In this document: positions 4,565-6,480 of the stretch, piece after piece | Position numbering within the stretch: the first letter of the stretch is position 1 | Layout: each line of letters opens with the position of its first letter | Assembly: GCA_012797715.1 (NCBI GenBank) | Contig: JAAZOO010000543.1 | Span: 1-6,480 of the forward strand | Origin: Geobacteraceae bacterium | GTDB lineage: Bacteria; Desulfobacterota; Desulfuromonadia; Geobacterales; Geobacteraceae | Direction of reading: 5' to 3' | Length of the DNA: 6,480 nt | Translations under genes and position numbers: made by a program | Notes under the pieces: model-generated | Told to the model about the DNA's origin: nothing | Seen by the model: the letters and a program-made list of their open reading frames with translations, nothing else | Databases searched by the model: none

Positions 4565-6480
4565 ATGAGCGTCCACGAGAAGGAATCCGGTACGCATGAC
4601 GTGACGGACGAGAAGCCCATCCCGGGGTTCATGCCCCTTGTGCGCCTCATCCTCAAGAATACCCGCCGCAATTTTTTTGCGAGCCTCCCCACGACCATCT
4701 TCTTTGCGGTGCTTACCTACATCGGGTATACCCTCTTCATCATTTTCCTCAACAACGGCTATGACAAGCTCTCCTTTCCCGGCGCCGCCCTTCTCGGTCT
4801 CGGGGGGGGCATGCTCACCGGCATTTCCGGCGGGGTCATCTTCATGCTCCTTTCCGGGCTCACGGTCGGCCTGCTGACCAATGCCTACCGGAAAGGGGCG
4901 GGAACGGCAGTCGTGGAGTTCTTCTCTTCACCCGCGCGGGTCTTCGCGTACTTCCGGCAGGCAGGTGACCTGGCAATGGCGGGGCTCCTGAGCGGCGCCG
5001 GCATCTCGCTGGTTACGGGATCGCTCCTTACGGGATGCGCAAATGTCGCCATGGCCATCGGTGTCAGCATGCTCCTCTTTTCGCGGGCCGGGCAGGTGCT
5101 GGCGCTTCTCCTCCGCTCCGCCTGGGCGTCCACGTACGGGGCCGTGCAGGGGGTGCGCGGTGCCGAGTTCGGCAGCGCTGCGGGCCATGTGGCCCTCATG
5201 GGAGCGGCGCTGGGGTTTGTGGTCAAATCGGTCCTGCCGCGCTCTGGTGCCGCGTTGGGGATCGCCTTCCTGATTGCCGCCCTGGTGCTGGCAAAGGGGA
5301 GGGGGAAGACGTCGCCAGGTTCGACCGGCATGTTTCTGTTGTCACTGGCGGTGTGCGGGGCTGCCGGGGCGGGGTGTGCCTGGGCCCACGACGGCGGCTG
5401 GAAGGAAAACAAGGAGAATTTCTGGATATGGGTCAAGACGCTCGGCGCGCTCATTTCCCTCCTCACCGGACTCGGGCCCGCGGCCGGCATCATGCTCGGC
5501 CCTGCCTTTGTCCGGGCTCTGCTTCAGGTGGCCGACGACGGCCTGCCCCCGGAAATGACCGAGGAAAAGCCGCGCCGGGAAGATTCGGAGCCCCCAAAAC
5601 AGCCGCCACCGGACCTGACGCCCCTGGTCGATCCCGAAACGGGCCGGACACTCCCCGTCCAGGACGGCCGGTACGAGGGGGGGAGCCCCGGACAGGTCTG
5701 GTACGACGGCCGGTGGATGGACCGGTCGGCCGTGGAACGGCTGTTCGCCGAGAAAGAGGAGGCATGGGAGCGCGACCGTCAACGCTGGTATGACGAGCGA
5801 TCCGGGGAATGGGAACAGCGGGTGAAAGAGCAGCGGGAACGGGAGGGGTTCGTCCATGACCGGGACAAGGACGCCTATGTCCCCGGTGAAAGCCATCCCG
5901 ACGTGATTGAAGAACGCCGCCGGCGGGAGGCGGAACGGCTCGACGACTTCATCGAGAGGAATGTCAAGGACCTGAAGCGCCAGGATTTCCTCCAGGAACT
6001 GGTGGACCGGGTGCGCACCAACGGCGGCGACCTGGACGCCCTGCGCCGGGCGATCAAGGACAGTACCGTGGGCGCGGAGCAGCAGCTTTCCATGGGAGAC
6101 GCCGAGTCCGGTCTGGCCGAGGCCGAGGCCTTCCAGGATTCGGCGGAGTATGCCGTTCAGGTCCGTGACTGGGCGCAGCGCGCCAATCGCGCCATTGGTC
6201 ATTTCGTCCCCGGAATCGGCCCGATCATCAACATGGTGCAGAGTGGAGCCTCGGGAGCAGCGCAGGGGTACGAGGAGGGAGGGTGGCATGGTGCGTTCAC
6301 CTCGGCGGCCGCGCGGGGGGTGGATTTCCTCGTGCAGCACTACACCGGCGTGTCCGGCACCGGCTCCGCGTTCCGCAATGCCTACGGAACGGAATACACG
6401 CGGGACGAGGACGGCTCCTTGGTGTCGCCGCTGGATCGCCTTGCCGGCGGGATATGGCATTCCACCGTGGACCAGGACGA
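4565..6480 (+). CDS. Large multi-pass membrane protein with charged WYDGRW-containing tail (partial)
   Basis: Open through the right edge: 638 codons and no stop, so the C-terminus is missing. I do not recognise the family. Residues 1-40 are hydrophilic and probably cytoplasmic. Residues 43-320 contain about six to eight hydrophobic segments (near 44-62, 73-104, 137-157, 159-183, 206-224, 229-243, 255-273, 290-320), rich in Gly and Ala. A Pro/Glu linker (328-350) leads to a compact motif with DPETGR (356-361), EGGSPGQVWYDGRW (371-384) and DRSAVERLFAEKEE (386-399). A highly charged Glu/Arg region follows (396-500), probably helical or coiled coil, then an Ala/Glu-rich stretch (504-545) and a Gly-rich hydrophobic segment (547-590). 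No enzymatic motif is identified. The ATG at 4565 is 24 nt after the propeller stop; an in-frame GTG at 4559 is 9 nt from GGAGG and is an equally reasonable start. A run of eight G (4802-4809) lies in the second hydrophobic segment. G/C-rich third positions throughout support this frame over the long antisense one. Confidence 0.75.
   Translation, partial: MSVHEKESGTHDVTDEKPIPGFMPLVRLILKNTRRNFFASLPTTIFFAVLTYIGYTLFIIFLNNGYDKLSFPGAALLGLGGGMLTGISGGVIFMLLSGLTVGLLTNAYRKGAGTAVVEFFSSPARVFAYFRQAGDLAMAGLLSGAGISLVTGSLLTGCANVAMAIGVSMLLFSRAGQVLALLLRSAWASTYGAVQGVRGAEFGSAAGHVALMGAALGFVVKSVLPRSGAALGIAFLIAALVLAKGRGKTSPGSTGMFLLSLAVCGAAGAGCAWAHDGGWKENKENFWIWVKTLGALISLLTGLGPAAGIMLGPAFVRALLQVADDGLPPEMTEEKPRREDSEPPKQPPPDLTPLVDPETGRTLPVQDGRYEGGSPGQVWYDGRWMDRSAVERLFAEKEEAWERDRQRWYDERSGEWEQRVKEQREREGFVHDRDKDAYVPGESHPDVIEERRRREAERLDDFIERNVKDLKRQDFLQELVDRVRTNGGDLDALRRAIKDSTVGAEQQLSMGDAESGLAEAEAFQDSAEYAVQVRDWAQRANRAIGHFVPGIGPIINMVQSGASGAAQGYEEGGWHGAFTSAAARGVDFLVQHYTGVSGTGSAFRNAYGTEYTRDEDGSLVSPLDRLAGGIWHSTVDQD

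Noticed and set aside
5342..6460. Antisense open frame of 372 codons opposite the membrane-protein gene
   Set aside because: It lies entirely opposite a longer + strand frame that continues the operon, has G/C-rich third positions and shows coherent membrane and charged regions. The antisense translation shows no domain, signal or membrane pattern. Long antisense frames are common in GC-rich genes.

Overview
The window is one strand-coherent gene cluster on the + strand of a GC-rich bacterium. The G/C-rich third codon positions and the mix of genes (an AfuA/FbpA-type ABC importer followed by a Reg_prop beta-propeller protein) would suit a Deltaproteobacterium such as the Desulfuromonadales/Geobacter group. 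That placement is an impression only; no marker gene fixes the taxon.

Layout. Positions 1-171 hold no convincing gene: a small stem-loop, a weak extended -10 candidate and a good Shine-Dalgarno site just ahead of the first gene. Then come a lipoprotein solute-binding protein (172-1209), a fused double-domain permease (1217-2803), an ABC ATPase (2808-3482), a secreted or membrane-anchored seven-repeat beta-propeller protein (3479-4540), and a large multi-pass membrane protein with a long charged, partly coiled-coil tail (4565 to beyond the right edge). Gaps are 7 nt, 4 nt, a 4-nt ATGA overlap and 24 nt, so the five genes look like one operon with translational coupling.

How the genes may work together. 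The first three form a complete binding-protein-dependent importer of the ferric-iron/AfuABC architecture. However, the binding protein has an Asp-rich segment (DTDD) where FbpA-type proteins carry the two iron-ligating tyrosines, so its substrate should not be assumed to be ferric iron. The last two genes are not standard transporter parts. The propeller is a probable extracytoplasmic ligand-binding or scaffold domain. The last protein is an unrecognised membrane protein with a Trp-rich WYDGRW module, a charged helical region and a Gly-rich hydrophobic C-terminal segment. The coupling of an importer, a stand-alone propeller and this membrane protein is the most unusual aspect of the window.

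Smaller observations are a perfect GC hairpin centred on the stop codon of the propeller gene that masks the ribosome-binding site of the next gene, and two runs of eight G inside coding regions, one placed so that loss of one G would fuse the binding protein to the permease frame.
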